A stretch of 64,000 nt of DNA from assembly GCF_008831285.2 (NCBI RefSeq), contig NC_045140.1, positions 3,203,528-3,267,527 on the forward strand, written 5' to 3'. The notes beneath the pieces were generated by a model that worked only from the letters and a program-made list of their open reading frames with translations, ran no database searches and was not told where the DNA came from. Both the position numbers and the translations under genes were made by a program. Numbering within the stretch: the stretch's first letter is position 1; the number at the start of each line of letters is the position of its first letter. Below are positions 1-12,435 of the stretch, one piece after another. The stretch is from Nymphaea colorata (lineage: Eukaryota; Streptophyta; Magnoliopsida; Nymphaeales; Nymphaeaceae).

Positions 1-1686
1 TGAATTATGAGTTCTATAAATCATGTTTAGCAGAAAGACAGATGTTTCTTGCTCATTATCAGACAATTACTTATTCACAAACCCACATGTGGAGGTAATA
101 GTTCTCATTTTCCATCTTATGGAAAACCCTTTTCGCTCTGTGTAGCCCTACCCCCTTCTAGGGGGCACACCAAAAGAGCCCGAACTTATTTTGATTCAAG
201 TGCAGGTTTGCAGATAAGTGGCTGTTTATTAATGTATCAAGTTGATGCACTTCTAATACGTGACATTAGACGGACACCGGGGAGTTAAGATACTTACCTG
301 TCATCTGCCAGTACTTCCTACCAAGGTTTTCAAAAGTTTGGACGTGTGCATGGAAACTTTAGAAAAGAAAATGTGAACAAGTAACAAGCTGCGATTCGAA
401 CAACGCGGCTCACAACCAACATAAGCAGTTAGTGTAGCAGATCTCAGCCTGTCAAATATGAGACCAAGATATCAGTCTTTTGTCAAATGAGAATTACTTG
501 TTTTTTGTTCATAACAGCAGGAAATTTGTGCAACTTTTCGTAGAAGCTATGACGAGATTCCAATTGAAAATCAGCTTTCATCCTCTTAACTACAGAGCTT
601 CAGATATCAATAATCTGGATCAAAAAGAGATTGGCACCAATGGCAACTCCACAAAATGCTAGGACCTTCGGATATTGGTCGGTAAACCTTATAAAGGCCC
701 AGTTTGTCGATCTGGCCACATACACAGTCAATCGTCTAACTGGTCAGGCAATCTCCTTTGACAAGCACAGAGACTAATCTTAGTAAGACCAGTTCTTGGC
801 CATTCCAGTTTATTGGATGACTACTTTCATACTGGCTCAATCTTGTGTTTTCGTAATAAAGAAGATGAAGATGGTCCGATCTTTCATTTGCGAAGTTAAA
901 ATGGTTGCGAGAGTCACTTTGCTGATTAGAAAGTCCTCGACTCCTAATACAAATTTATATAGGGGAAGGCAGATGGAAGAAGGGGATCTTCAAGTCTCGT
1001 TACTGGTGGTAGGGATGAACCTCTTGCTCACCTCTTACTAGACTGTGGGTAATCGTCACTGAAACGTGACACTTAAGTTGAAGAGTGTACTGCTTCCATC
1101 AGGTTCAGGTAATAGGGATAAACCTATCGCCCACCCGAAACAGGACCATAGGCAATCACGAAAGGCATCAAAGCCTATACAGAACCATAGAATACCGGCA
1201 AGTCTACGGGGTTTTGCTCCAACTTTGGTTAAAGGATGCCATTGACCAAAGCAATAGCGAGGTCTGTTGGTGGAGTTTTGAGCCTGCAAATCTTCCTGAT
1301 TTTGTTACAGCAGGAATTAACACAACTGTCAGAAATGCACCGCTGGGAGATGCTTGGAAAACACCTGATCAAAGTAGTTGGCATGTTCAACCAGTTGTAG
1401 ATATCATCCAACCCCATCTGCCCACCGACTGCACCGCCGAACAAGTGGCCAACAATCAAGGATTAATTGGAAAAAGGCACGATTCACCAATAAGTCTCTT
1501 TCCAAGAACCGTATGGTGGCCTTTCAAACAGTAATTAGGTCAACTATGGCCGTTCCATGAACCATGCATCTTCAAGAAAAGCTCTCCCTCGCCCAGCCTT
1601 TGTATTAAGAGGTCAATCTTCAGACGGGGAATTCGTGAAACCCGTTTTGCAGAGGACAAATTCCCTTGTAGTTGCTAAATAGCATT
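1..1686. other. Intergenic, no gene recognised
   Basis: No protein family, RNA gene or convincing exon chain was recognised on either strand. Open frames of up to about 150 codons exist near 1.1-1.5 kb, but opposite frames of similar size overlap them and none looks like a known protein. Positions 104-163 closely match 41569-41629 (about 60 bases, a handful of mismatches), so this stretch contains a piece of a dispersed repeat. Confidence 0.5.
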
Positions 1687-1694
1687 GTCTAGAG

Positions 1695-2032
1695 CATTGT
1701 GACAAATATTGTTCTAGAAAAAATATCTGCAAAATTTTTTCGAGTATATAGTATTTTTTAGCGAAGTTGTTCTTTAAAAAAAATTTAAAAAAATCTCAAC
1801 AATTTTTAAAAATTAAAAAAATCATAAGAAACACAAGAAAAACATAAATTTTTTTACAAATTAAAAATTAGTAAAATCTCAGGAAAAATCATGAAAAGTC
1901 GCAATAAAATGACGACCTTTTCGTTTTGGCGAGATTTTCAAAATCTTGCGACTTGTTCCTGATTTTTTTGTTTTATTTGATTTTCTCGTAAATATCGCAA
2001 GATTTTCGAAAATGTCGCTGTATGTCATACTG
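1695..2032. mobile_element. Small hAT-like non-autonomous DNA transposon (CATTGTNACA family)
   Basis: A 338-bp AT-rich element. It is flanked by a perfect 8-bp direct repeat GTCTAGAG at 1687-1694 and 2033-2040. The ends are an imperfect inverted repeat: CATTGTGACAAAT on the left, and CAGTATGACATAC on the right read in reverse complement. The interior carries poly-A/T tracts and repeated 'cgagattttc' and 'cgcaagatttt' words. It resembles the elements at 21471-21771 and 22299-22739. An 8-bp target duplication is the hallmark of the hAT superfamily; no transposase is present. Confidence 0.65.
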
Positions 2033-2040
2033 GTCTAGAG

Positions 2041-3527
2041 AATCGGAATCCACCAGGGGATGGATAAGTGAAAGTTAAATGTAGTGAGCAAATACTAAAT
2101 AGGATTCAGGGAGTCCGTCCAGACATGCGAGATTACACATTCTAAAAGAGCTGGCACCATAAGGAAGGGCAAGGATGGACCAGAATCCTAGAGCAAATCC
2201 CACCAACGATCAAGATGCAAATAGCCTCATCCAGGAGTAAGCTAGTCAGTCGTCTATGGTAGTCCCCTTCATGACTCAGCTGTAAATGAGGCTGATAACA
2301 CAGCCAAAAACAGAAAATATATTAAAGGCACTGAGGCCTGAAAACAAAACACCGTTGAAGAATAAGACAAACTGCATTAAATAACTCGGTAACTGTGCAA
2401 AACACGGTTTATTTACATCAGGGAATACAGGTCCTATTTATACAAGAAATTCATATAGACAGGTATGCATATTATGCTTATGCTTATGCGTGTGTGTGTG
2501 TGTGTGTGTGTCTTGTGGATCCAGTCATATATGCATTATAAAAAAATGAAATAGGTTTTTGTACAGAATGACTGATGAGCAGAAGACTCATTTGCCTACA
2601 GTCTTGAAGAATGGTAATGCAACAAGCCAGAAAAAAGTGTTGCCAATGTGAAAAAGATGATAGAAAAGACATTTAAGAAAGCTATTAAACCATCAAAAGA
2701 ACAAAGTGCATCCTTGATCAAACTGATAAGTGTATGGGCCATTTGTTACATTCTCTTGTAGACAGGTCAGTGATGGACCAAAAATGTTCAATCAGCCAGG
2801 AAAACAGATAGCATTCAGCAAAGTAACGGAAGATGATAATGACATGTAGTGAAGTGGAAAATCCACATAGCTATCATAACATACTTTGAAAAGAAAAAGT
2901 GTGGCACTGGCAGCTTGAAGGAAATCTAAACAGAAAAGGATAAAAGATTATTATGTTTAGTAAACAGATTCATGAGCTCTTCCTCGCCAATGTAAGTTGT
3001 AGACCTCCTGAGTGAGGAGGGAAGGCATCACATTAGCATATTAAATAATTAAACAGCTTCATTCTTCCACGCATACACTAGGAAGAGTAAGGTAGTCACT
3101 CCAAATTATAATGGATGATACCGCAAAGTCAAAATACCCACAATCAAAAGCAAATGCTCAAATATAAGAACGTTGTTGGTTTTCGAAGTCTTGTATAGGA
3201 ATAATCCTTATCAAATGTTTTCGTATCGTTCTCTCTACAGTAAAGGGTGTTTATTTGGCAATGGAAGTGTCACAAACCCCTCCTCAAAATAGAATTATAC
3301 AACTTCCAAGTAAACATAATCAATAGATAGATATAAGCTTTTGCACTGTCAACAATTCATAGATTGCTCCACACATGCAGAATGCTTATTGATATCCATT
3401 AATGTGAAGTGGGTCCGTTAACATGCAATTCTGTACAGTCACGAAATGGATTTCTGAACACCAAGACAGAAAGTTGGGCAATTCATCCCTTTCAGCCTGA
3501 TCTACCATAAATACCTGATTTGCATGT
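2041..3527. other. Intergenic, 3' flank of the cytochrome b5 gene
   Basis: No coding sequence recognised. It holds a (GT)11 microsatellite at about 2489-2511. The segment from about 3300 to 3527 lies directly after the cytochrome b5 stop codon on the minus strand and should include its 3' untranslated region; no single polyadenylation site can be chosen with confidence. Confidence 0.45.
2489..2511. repeat. (GT)n microsatellite
   Basis: An uninterrupted GT run of about 11 units, in intergenic DNA downstream of the cytochrome b5 gene. Confidence 0.9.
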
Positions 3528-4565
3528 TTAGCTTGATTTTGTATAGAAACGTATGGCAACAGCTAGACCCAGAATTGCCAATGGAATAAAGAACTGTAGA
3601 AGCTTGATAATGAATTCAGACTTTTTCTCTTGGTTGATAGAAGACTGCATTGGTTGTGGTGTATATATGGGCTTTGCCGGGATCGTTGATGTATCAATCT
3701 CACCAATCAAGTATCCATCCATCATTGCCCTTGCAGTACTGCTATGACCAACATCCTCAAAATCATCTGTTGCATCCTTACCTACCAACCAAGAAGGGGA
3801 TAGTTAATCTCTAGTATCTTCACAATCATGTAGATGCCAGTGTAAAGAAATTTACCTGTGGCAGACAAGAGAACATCGTCTCCACCTGGATGGTCATCTA
3901 AGAATTGGGTTACATCATATACCTGCTTTTATCATTTCAAAAAAAACATAAAGAGCAAGCTAAAAGGGCAAACAATTTTTGGCCACTCACACCAGTAGAA
4001 TACTGACAGAATCATAAAATTTATAGATAGACAAAGCAAAAAGAGAGATTTTTTGCAAGGGCATGGTACTCATGACCATCTGTATGTTGAAAACTTAAAG
4101 TACCAACAATACAATTCTCAGAAGCCAGTGCCATATTGATGAGACAAAACTCGAAGAACGTACATATCATGAGAAGTACCAACTCTTCAGGAACTCAAAA
4201 GCATAAAAGCAAATTAGCTTTTGATCTCTCATAAACTTCAAGCTTTTAACTGTACAATTTCTAGTAACATTTTTCTCCAACAATAGAAACTACAAAACAA
4301 GAACACGTCAATATCAGCTAAAGGTTCTTATAAGACATCCAGAACCGCCATCTAAATATATATCTGTTCTTTATGACCATAATAAATTGACAATACAACA
4401 CAAGAAACTGAACATATACTCCTATCCTTAGTTATGAGTCTTATGACAGTGTACCAAAATCAACATAGAAATGAAAGCACCTTTAATAGAAACATAACCA
4501 TATTCTATGTTCTCAGTTAGGAGCTACAATTAAACTCCAACAGTTAGAGAGACAAAATCATGTTA

Positions 4566-4605
<40 letters not shown>

Positions 4606-5840
4606 TTCAAAGTTTCTTCCAAACCTATCATGTATTTAAGATAGGAAAAACAAAATCAAGGGCATGGATGGGGATAAAGATCAGGTTAGGGTGTGCATCC
4701 ACAACCTGTCCCAATGTACTTAAATACAGACTTCTTTTGGGCAGTGTGTGACCACGTAATCGCAACAGGACACTAATGTAGTTCCACCACAGGGCTGCAC
4801 CATCCCGGAATAAAGCTCTTATAGCAAGAAGTTAAAGATCAAGATAGAACATTTTCACCCTACATTCAGTTCAGAGAGGTTGAGCAAATTGAAAGGCTAA
4901 AGGAATTTTTGCTCAATCCCATTATCTGTTCGTTGAAGACCATTGCTTTCAGGTATCACCTTAAGTATGTCCCTTTCATGCGCAACCTACAAAATAATCT
5001 TCACTGCTTGATTGCTAAGCTGACGTTGGACAGGCCCCATCCTGACTATGCGAAGAGATGCGCCACCCATGACCTCCATCGTCTTGGAGGTCCCAAGTGG
5101 ACCCACCAAGCCTGTTGACAGAAGCTTTTATTCGGCCAATAATATACTACGTGCAAGCAGCTAAGCTTCAACCCATCCCGTTGGATGCATGAATAGACAG
5201 TGTACTTTAGTTTTTGTATAAAGTTCTTGTTGCTTCATTTTAATAAAGCAGAGCACCAAAAACAGGTGACCTGAAAAGAAAAGAGCTACCAAGTTGAATG
5301 TCTGCAGATAAGATTATGACAGACAAAAGGAAAAGGACTTGACCAGCCAAAGCCTTTACAAAAGCCTAATTCCTCGACACAAGTGAAGATTTAGAACGAT
5401 CTTCCGTCCATTTGCTGAACAGACAAATCATAGTCTGAAGGAATTTATATAACACCATCTGCGTCTTCCTCTAAAATAGCACCATCATGAAGAAACTACA
5501 AAAGCGATACCGATCCAAACATCTTAACAGCTTCAGAAAGACAAAGAAGGGGGAACCAATAAATGAATGAGCTCTTTGACACACAAAAAATGATGGCAAA
5601 GGAAACGAGACAAGAGCAGCACATATCAACTCGTGATCATCATTTTAACTGGGTCATAAATCAACCGGTTAACAATCAAATAGAGGACAAAGCAGGAAGC
5701 ATCGAGAGAGAAAGAGAGTTTATTCGTTTATGTGGGTTGGGGGTCACCTTGCCGTTAATTACAAGCCAGCAATCCTTGGAGTTGTTGTGCTTTGAGACCT
5801 CTTCCAAAGTGAACACCTTTGCATCAGCAGCATCCCCCAT
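3528..5840 (-). CDS. Cytochrome b5, ER tail-anchored, three exons
   Basis: Small haem protein of the ER membrane that passes electrons to fatty-acid desaturases, hydroxylases and some P450s. Exons on the minus strand: 5840-5748, 3922-3856 and 3781-3528, giving 137 residues, a normal length for the plant family. The introns run GTGACC...AAAAGCAG (1825 nt) and GTAAAT...TTGGTAG (74 nt). The haem motif HPGG begins at His42 and the second haem-ligand histidine is His66 in the EDVGHSS motif; the spacing of 24 is as expected. A linker follows, then a hydrophobic C-terminal anchor (about residues 110-130) ending in YTKSS, the tail-anchor layout that puts the haem domain in the cytosol. The ATG at 5840 gives the typical MGDAADAKVFTLEEV start. 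Exon 1 and the upstream region lie inside a tandem duplication; exons 2 and 3 are single copy. Confidence 0.93.
4569..4602. repeat. (GA)n microsatellite in cytochrome b5 intron 1
   Basis: About 17 GA units near the left end of duplication unit 1. The same tract recurs at about 11164-11197 in unit 2. Confidence 0.9.
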
Positions 5841-6092
5841 CCGGCTTCTCCTTCTTGCTCCCTCCCCGTTCCTCTGCTTTGTCACGCTTCCAATGGAAAG
5901 TTGCTGGGAGATAGGCTCCGACTCTGTCACGCTTCCTCTATGCGGTCCGCTTCTCTTTCCCTTCTACCTTTTTTATGTTTCCGTTTACCTTTTCTTTCAC
6001 TTGCTCAAGAACCAGAATTTTGGAAACATTGGTGCGTCTGTTCCCCATTATGCAAGTGTCGTTGAATCTCATCCTTTGACGTTCCCTTCACC

Positions 6093-6108
6093 ATATAATA
6101 TATATATG
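6093..6108 (-). promoter_or_regulatory. Possible TATA box of cytochrome b5
   Basis: On the minus strand this reads as an A/T alternation ending in TATATTATATGG, about 255-270 bases before the ATG at 5840. It is the best TATA-like run between the start codon and the poly-T tract near 6230. An identical copy stands at 12688-12703 before the duplicated first exon. AT-rich runs are common here, so this is tentative. Confidence 0.3.
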
Positions 6109-6649
6109 TATGCTACTGAGTTGACTTCATGTGGATCGCTTCCATGAAAAGGTGAAAATTAGGGAAGAATTAAATGACACTTTCAAAAACTTGGTTTTTC
6201 CAAAACCTCCTTTTGTTAAAACTTGTTTTTTTTTTTTTTTTGAGTTTTTGAAACCTGATTTGCCTGTTTGGACGGCAAAGCAACAACGAGGTCTTCATTT
6301 TTCAAATATCGGTTTGTGTTTGGATGACAAAACATGAATTTTTAATGGTACTTACCAAAAAATAAAATAAAATAAAAAGAACTTCAGCTGAATGCTGCAT
6401 ACAGCTACAACCATCCTCACAAAAAGTGAGTTTTGGATGAAAAATCTAGAGATCCAACTTTTTCAACACCATATAAATGTGTCTTTTTCACTTCATATTT
6501 TTTTACACAGGAGAGCTTCTCATAGTTTTGGATTTTATTTATTGTTCTCTTTTATGGGGATCCAGATCCACTTATATTCTATATAAAGTCAGCTGTAGAG
6601 ATGTCATCTTGTCGAAGATACTCTTAACTACATTCATTTTTTCAGATAT

Positions 6650-7020
6650 TCACATATTCATATTCAAACACGAATGAGAAAAATTAATATCAATTTGAAC
6701 CAGAATCTGAAATTCAATTTCACAATCGGAACCTGACTTTTACATTCATATCGAAATTCGAATCCAAATTTTGAACTAAATACATCCGGTTTTTAAACGT
6801 AACAGCATTTGGATATATGATATTTAGTTAAAGCTAAATTCGATCTCAATCTGATCCCGATCATATATTTATGTATATTTAAATAGAAATATGATCAGAT
6901 ATCATTGCTTAAATTCAAAGATTTCTTAATCATATACTAAATTCTTTTCCATGTCAAAATTTTTTTTGAAAAGTTGAATTAGATATCTAATCAGAATCAA
7001 ATAAATTGGCATCCCTGGTT
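6650..7020. mobile_element. Remnant of a GATTCGGATTC-type dispersed element
   Basis: A/T-rich DNA dense in variants of 'attcgaatccaaattt', ending in TTGGCATCCCT at about 7006-7016. The same word composition and a similar right end occur in the elements at 47717-48118 and 49543-49950, which have clear target duplications. No target duplication was found for this copy. It is repeated in duplication unit 2 at about 13246-13616. Confidence 0.45.
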
Positions 7021-7655
7021 ATGAGCCGGCCGCACTAAGGGGACTGGTGTGTGGCCAAGGTTAGACATGATTCCTTGAATAATGGGTGACAATTATTGGC
7101 GTCGGTGGGTGATATGAGGTGAAGCACAATCGACAAGTCCATGCCTAACACTGACGTATTTTCTCTTCATGTGGACAGAGTTGTAGTAGCGCGCCACGAA
7201 AGAGATCAAAATTAAGAATGAGGAAATATTGTGGTAGAATAATATATGAGGTTTTAGCTAGGGATGTAAAATTAAATTGGCTTCAAACGGATACATATAT
7301 AACCATATCATGCGAAATCTAAGTTACTTAAACCAATTATAAGCATATATTTTTTTTGGTGTAATTTAGAGGTAAATTCAGGCTCGAACCTTCTTCCTGA
7401 GATCTCAGCGGTGAAATCAATGTGGTGCGGACTGCAGCGGGTTCTTCTTCATTCCCATTTGGGAAGGTGACTGTTCATCAGATGGCCAAATTAATCATGC
7501 CTCTTTAGTCTTTTGTGTTCATGTTCATCAAAATTTTGGGGTTTTGTCATGTTAGAGAAATTTTGATATCTAAGAAATTTAAAAAGTTGCAGAGTTAGAT
7601 GCAACAAAAAGTTTGTCTCACACAGAAATGGTACCTACAAAAATTTTTTATTGGG

Positions 7656-7945
7656 TTATGGCTGGGCATTGGGCTGGACCCGATTCAAAGTCAGGCTCAG
7701 GCTGGCCGGAAGCCTATGTCTCAGCATGCGGATCGAGCCCGGGACAGGCCTCAATCATCGATTTTAATGAAAAATAATAAAATTATTCATACTTAATATG
7801 TAAATAAGGTATTTATAATGAAAAAATTGCACAAAATTATATTTTAATAATTTTATATTATATATGTTATCGGGCCACACCTTCAATCGGGCTCAAACCA
7901 GCCTGAGTCCTTGTTTTACGGTCTTGTCCGATGCTCAGCCCAACA
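7656..7945. mobile_element. GC-capped, AT-cored MITE-like element
   Basis: Two GC-rich ends full of GGGCTGG/GGCCCG words surround an A/T core at about 7760-7870. The left end GGCTGGGCATTGG matches the right end read in reverse (GGCTGAGCATCGG), an imperfect terminal inverted repeat. Related elements lie at 25709-26090 and 46270-46556. Boundaries are approximate because no target duplication could be chosen. The copy at about 14253-14543 is its duplicate in unit 2. Confidence 0.5.
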
Positions 7946-7949
7946 CTCA

Positions 7950-10900
7950 TTTCTATATTGGGTTTTCAAGGTATGATAGTATATATCATACCTTAAGATG
8001 TTAATAAATAAATTTTTTTTTTGGTTGTTTACATGTGGATATATAGTTAAAGAGTATAATCTGCAAATGCTCTTATTTGAGACAATTTGTCCCTGGCCAT
8101 AAAGGCAGAGGGGTCAGTAAGGGCCATGGCTACCCTCAAATTTTCAGAAAAAAAAATGTTTATAATTTTGAAAATTTTTAATGTGACCCTGTAAAAATTC
8201 TGAAAAATATTATACTGATCACTTAGAATTGATAATGCAGATAACATAAGATTCAGATTCACACTATCTTGTCCTATCGACTAGATGTTATTAAATCCAA
8301 TAATTCTTTAACATTAACATCCGACCCAGATCTGGAGAAGATTCGTTGGTGTTAGTTGGATTTGGATTCACATATAATAGTACTGAATCCATCAAAAGAT
8401 GAGCAAAATATTTTCTAATTACAAGCTTTACCCGGTTCAAAATATCTCTGATTTAGACAACACATCCAAAAGAAGAAGAAGAAGAAGAAGAAAAAAAAGA
8501 GCCGTTCTTATGTGGCACATCAATTTTTTAATTTGAGGAGAAGGCTTGAACACGGCGCAGTAGCTCCACCACACGTAGGTTGGTGTTGGCGTTTGCAGCC
8601 CACAGAATTTCTTGATTTTGTACATTGAAGACTTCGGCTATCTGCCGTTTTATAGAGTGAGATACGGCGGAATTGAAATCAACCGGCTATCTTTCTGGTC
8701 GGATGGTTGCTTTGAAGATGATATTTGTAGACATCAAATCAGGGCCATCCATCTTTTTTTATCTGGCTGACCGGATGAGTACGACCGTTGGATGGTAGGG
8801 GCCTCCCCCATCCTCCATACAAACTACGGTGTATATATATATATATATATAAAAGAGAATCTCCGCCCCATCGCAACTACCTAATGCAATATACACAATG
8901 AACATGATTATATACACGGTTCAATACAGTCCATTGAAAAGTATGTTGTGAGAGTCCGAAGGATTGCTCAATTCAATCCAAACTTGCAGAGAAAAATTCA
9001 AAAAAAAAAAAAAAAATCTCATTCATGGGCTTAGTGGGTAATCCCTTGATGTATGTACATATTGATATAAAAGTACCATAAAAATCCAATACACCATAAG
9101 TCATACAATATTGTCAAACCTGTACTTACTTGGAGTGTTATATTCAAAATAATATCTTGCATTTAATATTGGACAGAAGCATATGGTTTTTTCGGAAAGG
9201 GGATTGGCAGTTGAGAGTAAAGAAGCTCGAAATCCGGTCGCTGGGAACCTTGGAAACCGTCCCGCAGTTGGTAGTTGGCCTGACCGTAGTGTCAGTAGTA
9301 CCGCATTCAAACGAATTTATTCAATCGCTTTTGCGACGCTCGCACCGGTCATAGATTTTAATATGTATTCATCTCGCAAGAAGGACAGCAGCAAAAAGAA
9401 GATGAGAAAGATTGGATTCCGCTCGTATTCCAAAAGTTCGTTGCCACACTTTATGCAGCTAAAGAGGGTTCGAAACCAGAGGCATGTGGGTTGTGTGAGA
9501 GAGGAAGAGCACGAATAAATATTGTTGGGTTCTGCAAATTAAAGAGAAGGACGAGCATCCGTTGGTTGGCGGAACGGGGGAACAGGGGCCGTGGCTGCTG
9601 TCAGATCCAACCTGTGGCCACAATCCGCAGACGCTTTCTGTACCTTGCTTGGGCTTTATGATTGACAGTGGCCACGGCCAAGAGCGCCTCTCCGCTGCTG
9701 TTCTTGTGTGTGAATGCTGCCCCGCCGCACTGCAATCCTTTGGAAAAGGAAAAGCAATAAGTGATCACCACATGGGCAGTGTTTGTGTGTCTGTGTGACC
9801 GTCGAATCGGTGCATGAAGCAGCACATTGTATTCTCTTGGTTTCCTAAATGCTTTTACGGTTTGCACATCAAGCTAGTCATTGTTGGCAAACTCATAATT
9901 CAAACTCGGATCGATGGATGGATGATTGGGTGAAAGTTGACTGTCGACTCAATCAAGTTTTAAATTGTGCCAGTTAGGATGAGCCAATGTTCAATTATAA
10001 TAGAGGCTAGCCGAACCAACCTTGACTCATGGCTAGATATCTGAGCTGACTCGGGTGATTCTCGAGCTGACTCGGCGAGTCAGCCAACTATGGCTATAAT
10101 CAATTCAGGAGAGAATTCGCAAATTTGGTGTGAATGGGTCAGGAACACAATAAAAAATAATAAGAAACCATTTTTAAAAAAAAAAATACAAGTAAAAACG
10201 TCAAAGAAATAAAAAGGTTTTCAATATATATATATATATATATATGGAAGAGATAACTAGATAGGATGCTTTATTTGGCACTTGGGTAAACCATCGAGGG
10301 GATTATTCTGCCTTACTTGATATGGTTAGCTGATGCATACACAAGATATTTGTCCTTATGTTTAAATGAATGTCTATCCATTGTATTTGGCGGTTATCCA
10401 AAATATTGATACTCTTTGGGACATTTTCAAGATATCATTATGTTGTCAGTACTCTCGGGTTGTGCATAATGCTTGTTTGCTCTCATGCATATGGCCCCAA
10501 GAGAGCAATTCATGCCTTTGAACTTGCACCTTTTTCGTTTAGAGTCCTGTATATTGCTTTATTCAGATCATGCCAAATGGATGGAAATAGTGTTCTACTA
10601 AACTTAATTTAAATCATTTAAATCTGACCTTTACCTATGATTTCCTATAAATACTAAAGATAGAAGGCTGATATGTTTTAAAAAAGAGCAATTTTATCCA
10701 AAATTTTGGCTCTGAAGGCTCAAATTTTGGGGAGTAATCACTTGACAAGCACAGAACTTGATCTTGTTCCCAAACAACCTCATCTTATTGCATGAGGTTG
10801 CATCAATCTCATTAAACAAACTTTGCAACCTGGACAACAATAAGCAATTTTTTTGCAAAAGTTGAGGCAGAGATATGGATGGTTGGGAGAAGAACATGAA

Positions 10901-11013
10901 AAAAAGGAAAGTAGAAACTAATACTAAATAACAAAAATACTCGTCACCTTTTTTTCTTTGTTTTTCCTTAATTGTCTATCATAATAGACGATTTATTATT
11001 AAATGATAGAATA
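7950..11013. other. Far upstream part of duplication unit 1, no gene recognised
   Basis: Contains an (AAG)n tract at about 8470-8490, a (TA)n tract at about 8830-8851, a poly-A run near 9000 and another (TA)n at about 10226-10246. The segment 9180-9870 is visibly less AT-rich than its surroundings and carries open frames of 70-110 codons on both strands, but none resembles a protein I know and no exon chain could be built. The end of the unit (after about 9925) is diverged from its partner in unit 2. Confidence 0.4.
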
Positions 11014-11160
11014 ACTCCTATCCTTAGTTATGAGTCTTATGACAGTGTACCAAAATCAACATAGAAATGAAAGCACCTTTAATAGAAACATAACCATATC
11101 TATGTTCTCAGTTAGGAGCTACAATTAAACTCCAACAGTTAGAGAGACAAAATCATGTTA

Positions 11161-11163
<3 letters not shown>

Positions 11164-11197
<34 letters not shown>
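11164..11197. repeat. (GA)n microsatellite, unit 2 copy
   Basis: Counterpart of the GA tract at 4569-4602, with the same or nearly the same length. Confidence 0.9.
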
Positions 11198-11200
<3 letters not shown>

Positions 11201-12342
11201 TTCAAAGTTTCTTCCAAACCTATCATGTATTTAAGATAGGAAAAACAAAATCAAGGGCATGGATGGGGATAAAGATCAGGTTAGGGTGTGCATCCACAAC
11301 CTGTCCCAATGTACTTAAATACAGACTTCTTTTGGGCAGTGTGTGACCACGTAATCGCAACAGGACACTAATGTAGTTCCACCACAGGGCTGCACCATCC
11401 CGGAATAAAGCTCTTATAGCAAGAAGTTAAAGATCAAGATAGAACATTTTCACCCTACATTCAGTTCAGAGAGGTTGAGCAAATTGAAAGGCTAAAGGAA
11501 TTTTTGCTCAATCCCATTATCTGTTCGTTGAAGACCATTGCTTTCAGGTATCACCTTAAGTATGTCCCTTTCATGCGCAACCTACAAAATAATCTTCACT
11601 GCTTGATTGCTAAGCTGACGTTGGACAGGCCCCATCCTGACTATGCGAAGAGATGCGCCACCCATGACCTCCATCGTCTTGGAGGTCCCAAGTGGACCCA
11701 CCAAGCCTGTTGACAGAAGCTTTTATTCGGCCAATAATATACTACGTGCAAGCAGCTAAGCTTCAACCCATCCCGTTGGATGCATGAATAGACAGTGTAC
11801 TTTAGTTTTTGTATAAAGTTCTTGTTGCTTCATTTTAATAAAGCAGAGCACCAAAAACAGGTGACCTGAAAAGAAAAGAGCTACCAAGTTGAATGTCTGC
11901 AGATAAGATTATGACAGACAAAAGGAAAAGGACTTGACCAGCCAAAGCCTTTACAAAAGCCTAATTCCTCGACACAAGTGAAGATTTAGAACGATCTTCC
12001 GTCCATTTGCTGAACAGACAAATCATAGTCTGAAGGAATTTATATAACACCATCTGCGTCTTCCTCTAAAATAGCACCATCATGAAGAAACTACAAAAGC
12101 GATACCGATCCAAACATCTTAACAGCTTCAGAAAGACAAAGAAGGGGGAACCAATAAATGAATGAGCTCTTTGACACACAAAAAATGATGGCAAAGGAAA
12201 CGAGACAAGAGCAGCACATATCAACTCGTGATCATCATTTTAACTGGGTCATAAATCAACCGGTTAACAATCAAATAGAGGACAAAGCAGGAAGCATCGA
12301 GAGAGAAAGAGAGTTTATTCGTTTATGTGGGTTGGGGGTCAC

Positions 12343-12435
12343 CTTGCCGTTAATTACAAGCCAGCAATCCTTGGAGTTGTTGTGCTTTGAGACCTCTTCC
12401 AAAGTGAACACCTTTGCATCAGCAGCATCCCCCAT
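12343..12435 (-). CDS. Duplicated first exon of cytochrome b5
   Basis: Identical copy of cytochrome b5 exon 1: ATG at 12435, 31 codons, ending in AAG followed by the donor GTGACC at 12342. The haem-ligand exons 2 and 3 are absent from this unit, so on its own it cannot encode a working protein. Transcription from here runs leftward into unit 1 and reaches the single exon 2 acceptor at 3923 after about 8.4 kb. It could therefore serve as an alternative, identical first exon of the same gene. Alternatively it is a non-functional relic. The sequence cannot decide between these. Confidence 0.85.

Larger units (their letters stand above)
4418..11013. repeat. Tandem duplication unit 1 (about 6.6 kb)
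   Basis: First of two head-to-tail copies; the second starts at 11014. The unit begins inside intron 1 of the cytochrome b5 gene and contains the rest of that intron, exon 1 and roughly 5 kb of upstream DNA. From the start to about 9920 the only differences I saw from unit 2 are length changes in homopolymers or short runs (offset creeping from 6595 to 6599). From about 9925 to 11013 the copies differ by many substitutions and indels. Confidence 0.95.

Noticed and set aside
1085..1534. 149-codon frame near the left edge
   Set aside because: The start is not a standard ATG context, the composition is unlike a folded protein, and opposite-strand frames of similar length overlap it.
5563..6147. 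194-codon open frame on the plus strand, repeated at 12158-12742
   Set aside because: It lies antisense to cytochrome b5 exon 1 and its leader, resembles no known protein, and has no splice or codon support. The frame is open largely because the exon beneath it is real.
6224..6241. Long T run considered as the poly-A tail of a retroposon
   Set aside because: No gene-like or SINE-like body is attached to it and no target duplication was seen; homopolymer runs are frequent here.
9183..9518. 111-codon open frame (also 15782-16117)
   Set aside because: No recognised homology, and overlapping frames of similar length exist on the other strand. Identity between the two copies reflects the recent duplication, not selection.
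10300..10600. Possible pentatricopeptide-like remnant (also about 16900-17150)
   Set aside because: A few words ('VLSGCA', 'ALFRSC') recall PPR motifs, but no repeat periodicity is kept and stops interrupt every frame. Too weak to call.
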